Shown here piece by piece: positions 62,295 through 64,000 of a DNA stretch of 64,000 nucleotides (its first letter is position 1; the number at the start of each line of letters is the position of its first letter). Position numbers and translations under genes: made by a program. Source of the DNA: Phormidesmis priestleyi Ana (GTDB lineage: Bacteria > Cyanobacteriota > Cyanobacteriia > Phormidesmidales > Phormidesmidaceae); contig LJZR01000008.1 in NCBI GenBank assembly GCA_001314865.1, positions 124,001 through 188,000 of the forward strand, in the 5' to 3' direction. Below the pieces are notes generated by a model. That model was not told the DNA's origin, searched no databases, and saw only the letters and a list, made by a program, of their open reading frames with translations.

Positions 62295-63143
62295 TTACTT
62301 ACATAAAATAGTGGCGTGATGACGAATGTGGTCTTCCATGAATGAGGCAATAAAATAATAGCTATGATCATATCCAGGCTGCATCCGTAGCGTTAGGGCC
62401 TGACCCGCTTGCTCACATGCGGCCCAAAATATCTTTGGCAGCAGCTGGCCCTTGGCCAAAAAGGGATCTTCTAAACCCTGATCAATCAGAATAGGGGTCG
62501 ATATTTGAGCCCCTGATTTAATCAGTTCAGTCGCGTCGTAAGTTGCCCATCGCTGTTCATCTACACCGAGGTATCCGGTAAATGCTTTTTTACCCCAAGG
62601 GCATTGAGACGGTGCAGCAATCGGCGCAAAAGCAGATACAGAGGCGTATTTATCTGGGTTTTTAAGTCCGCAAATTAACGCGCCATGGCCGCCCATCGAA
62701 TGGCCAAAAATGCCTGTTCGGTCTTCTTTTATCGGAAATGCTTTGGCAATTAGGGTCGGCAACTCTGCTGTCACATAGTCGTACATTTGGTAGTGTTGAG
62801 CCCAGGGCTGCTCACTCGCGTTGACATAAAAGCCTGCACCCGACCCAAAGTCCCAGCTTTCATCTTCGCCGGTAATATTCACGCCGCGCGGGCTAGTATC
62901 AGGAGCCACTATCACTAGCCCATGTTCTGCCGCGTAGCGCTGCGCACCGGCTTTCTCAATAAAGTTCTTTTCTGTGCAGGTGAGACCTGATAGGTAATAC
63001 AGTACGGGAACTGGGCCTGCTTGTGCTTGAGGCGGCACATACACCGCTATGTTCATTTCGCAGCGGCAAATGTCAGACGGGTGGCTGTAAAACCGAGTGG
63101 TGCCGCCGAAGCTTTTGGTTCTTGAGGTTTCCTTTAGTTCCAT
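62295..63143 (-). CDS. fghA: S-formylglutathione hydrolase
   Basis: A 282-residue esterase-D-type alpha/beta hydrolase. The catalytic serine S149 lies in [10 protein letters not shown], the acid in [11 protein letters not shown] and the histidine in [35 protein letters not shown] (key [11 protein letters not shown]) and [10 protein letters not shown] are diagnostic. It completes formaldehyde detoxification by hydrolysing S-formylglutathione to formate and glutathione. The dehydrogenase gene lies directly upstream (34 nt). Confidence 0.95.
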   Translation of the reverse strand: MELKETSRTKSFGGTTRFYSHPSDICRCEMNIAVYVPPQAQAGPVPVLYYLSGLTCTEKNFIEKAGAQRYAAEHGLVIVAPDTSPRGVNITGEDESWDFGSGAGFYVNASEQPWAQHYQMYDYVTAELPTLIAKAFPIKEDRTGIFGHSMGGHGALICGLKNPDKYASVSAFAPIAAPSQCPWGKKAFTGYLGVDEQRWATYDATELIKSGAQISTPILIDQGLEDPFLAKGQLLPKIFWAACEQAGQALTLRMQPGYDHSYYFIASFMEDHIRHHATILCK

Positions 63144-63186
63144 TATCTCAATCGTACTTATCTTAATCGTACTTATCTCAATCGTA
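63143..63186. repeat. About 17-bp tandem repeat in the adh-fghA gap
   Basis: Three copies of ATCTCAATCGTACTT-like units fill the gap between the dehydrogenase stop codon and the fghA start. A similar 17-bp repeat (TACATAAAAGAGTTACT) lies at about 62267-62305 after fghA. Confidence 0.85.
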
Positions 63187-64000
63187 TAAAACTACGCTTC
63201 GGATTGACTCGCCGCGATGCATCAAATCAAAGGCATCGTTGATTTTTTCGAGCGGCATGGTGTGAGTGATCAAATCGTCAATATTGATTTTGCCATCCAT
63301 ATACCAGTCTACGATTTTAGGGACATCGGTGCGACCTCTGGCCCCGCCAAATGCGCTGCCCTGCCAAACGCGGCCTGTGACCAGTTGAAAAGGCCGTGTG
63401 CTGATTTCGGCACCGGCTTCAGCGACGCCAATAATCGTACAAACGCCCCAGCCTTTGTGGCAGCATTCTAATGCTTGCCGCATCACATTGACATTGCCAA
63501 TGCATTCAAACGAATAGTCGGCACCGCCGCCTGTGAGTTCTACGATGTGACCGACCACATCGCCGTCAATCTCTTTAGGGTTCACAAAGTCTGTCATGCC
63601 AAATTTTTCTGAGATCGCCCGCTTATCCGAGTTAATATCTACCCCCACAATCCGATCTGCGCCGACCATCTTTGCGCCCTGAATGACATTCAAGCCAATA
63701 CCGCCCAGGCCAAATACCACCACTGTAGAACCCGCTTCCACCTTAGCGGTAAACAGCACCGCGCCAATGCCAGTGGTCACACCACAACCGATGTAGCAAA
63801 TTTTATCAAACGGCGCATCCGAGCGAACTTTTGCCAGTGAAATCGCAGGCAGCACGGTGTAGTTCGCAAAAGTGGAGGTGCCCATATAGTGATAAATCGG
63901 CTTACCTCCGAGCGAAAAACGGCTCGTGCCATCGGGCATCACCCCTTTGCCTTGCGTAGCACGTACCGCCTGACACAGATTGGTTTTAGGGTTTAAACAG
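63178..64000 (-). CDS. frmA: S-(hydroxymethyl)glutathione dehydrogenase/class III alcohol dehydrogenase, 5' part outside window
   Basis: The C-terminal 273 residues of a zinc-dependent alcohol dehydrogenase of about 369 residues. The N-terminal ~95 residues, with part of the structural and catalytic zinc sites, lie beyond position 64000. The preserved part begins [19 protein letters not shown] and contains [11 protein letters not shown], the nucleotide-binding [22 protein letters not shown] and the class III hallmark [23 protein letters not shown]. It is adjacent to fghA on the same strand and forms the glutathione-dependent formaldehyde oxidation pair. NAD specificity is expected from VGVDI. 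Confidence 0.95.
   Translation of the reverse strand, partial: CLNPKTNLCQAVRATQGKGVMPDGTSRFSLGGKPIYHYMGTSTFANYTVLPAISLAKVRSDAPFDKICYIGCGVTTGIGAVLFTAKVEAGSTVVVFGLGGIGLNVIQGAKMVGADRIVGVDINSDKRAISEKFGMTDFVNPKEIDGDVVGHIVELTGGGADYSFECIGNVNVMRQALECCHKGWGVCTIIGVAEAGAEISTRPFQLVTGRVWQGSAFGGARGRTDVPKIVDWYMDGKINIDDLITHTMPLEKINDAFDLMHRGESIRSVVLYD

Noticed and set aside
1-64000. tRNA, rRNA or insertion sequence
   Set aside because: No cloverleaf with a conserved T-loop, no rRNA segment and no transposase frame was found by reading both strands.

Overview
The window is cyanobacterial chromosome. The evidence is the many copies of the HIP1 octamer GCGATCGC (for example 1344-1351 and 2779-2786), a complete three-domain flavodiiron protein, the fbp-zwf-opcA cluster, a CPP1-like J-domain membrane protein, a DUF3288 protein and a HetZ-related protein. 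The HetZ-like gene, the many large sensor kinases and the repeat-rich intergenic DNA suggest a filamentous, Leptolyngbya/Phormidesmis-like lineage. That placement is inference. I see no rRNA, tRNA, CRISPR array, insertion sequence or prophage.

Layout. 1-8 kb: start of an arsS-like radical SAM gene cut by the window edge, a sensor kinase/OmpR regulator pair, flv3, rsmD, a mercaptopyruvate-type sulfurtransferase and an MnmC-like tRNA methyltransferase. 8-17 kb: a large malectin/beta-helix protein, a YaiI/YqxD-family protein, a secreted TPR-like protein, a pentapeptide-repeat protein, an alpha/beta-hydrolase-fold protein without a catalytic serine or histidine, and a membrane pseudokinase. 17-26 kb: a fused SpeD-SpeE gene followed by an agmatinase gene, then upp, yggT, small conserved proteins, a larC with a long histidine-rich insert, and a YciO/Sua5-type gene. 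26-35 kb: HetZ-related protein, response regulator, CPP1-like protein, 4-hydroxyphenylpyruvate dioxygenase, RlpA-like protein, an AT-rich gap, sulfotransferase, rsmE and an ArsR-family regulator. 35-45 kb: opcA, zwf and fbp (transcribed fbp-zwf-opcA), a potassium channel/TrkA-N protein, an AI-2E family permease, N-formylglutamate amidohydrolase, a baeRF-type protein and a cupin. 45-55 kb: CDGSH protein, a 1304-residue hybrid kinase, an orphan ParA, tsaE, a NarL/NarX-type two-component pair and a coiled-coil membrane protein. 55-64 kb: EVE protein, class II aldolase, alpha/beta hydrolase, DUF4058, TPR protein, a B12-binding radical SAM enzyme, a methyltransferase, DUF3288, and the formaldehyde-detoxification pair fghA plus the 3' part of the glutathione-dependent formaldehyde dehydrogenase gene.

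How genes work together. The SpeD-SpeE fusion and agmatinase would convert agmatine to putrescine and then spermidine. Fbp, Zwf and OpcA link the Calvin cycle to the oxidative pentose phosphate pathway. The class III alcohol dehydrogenase and S-formylglutathione hydrolase remove formaldehyde. MnmC-like, RsmD, RsmE, TsaE and the YciO/Sua5 protein are RNA-modification genes scattered among the rest.

The most striking feature at the scale of the window is the number of short tandem repeats, with units of 10-24 bp. Between genes the periods include 10, 11, 14 and 17 bp. Inside genes they are multiples of three (12, 15, 18, 24 bp) and add low-complexity inserts such as HDSHS, GHQNT, ADQP, SEVSA and NNEP to otherwise standard enzymes and regulators.
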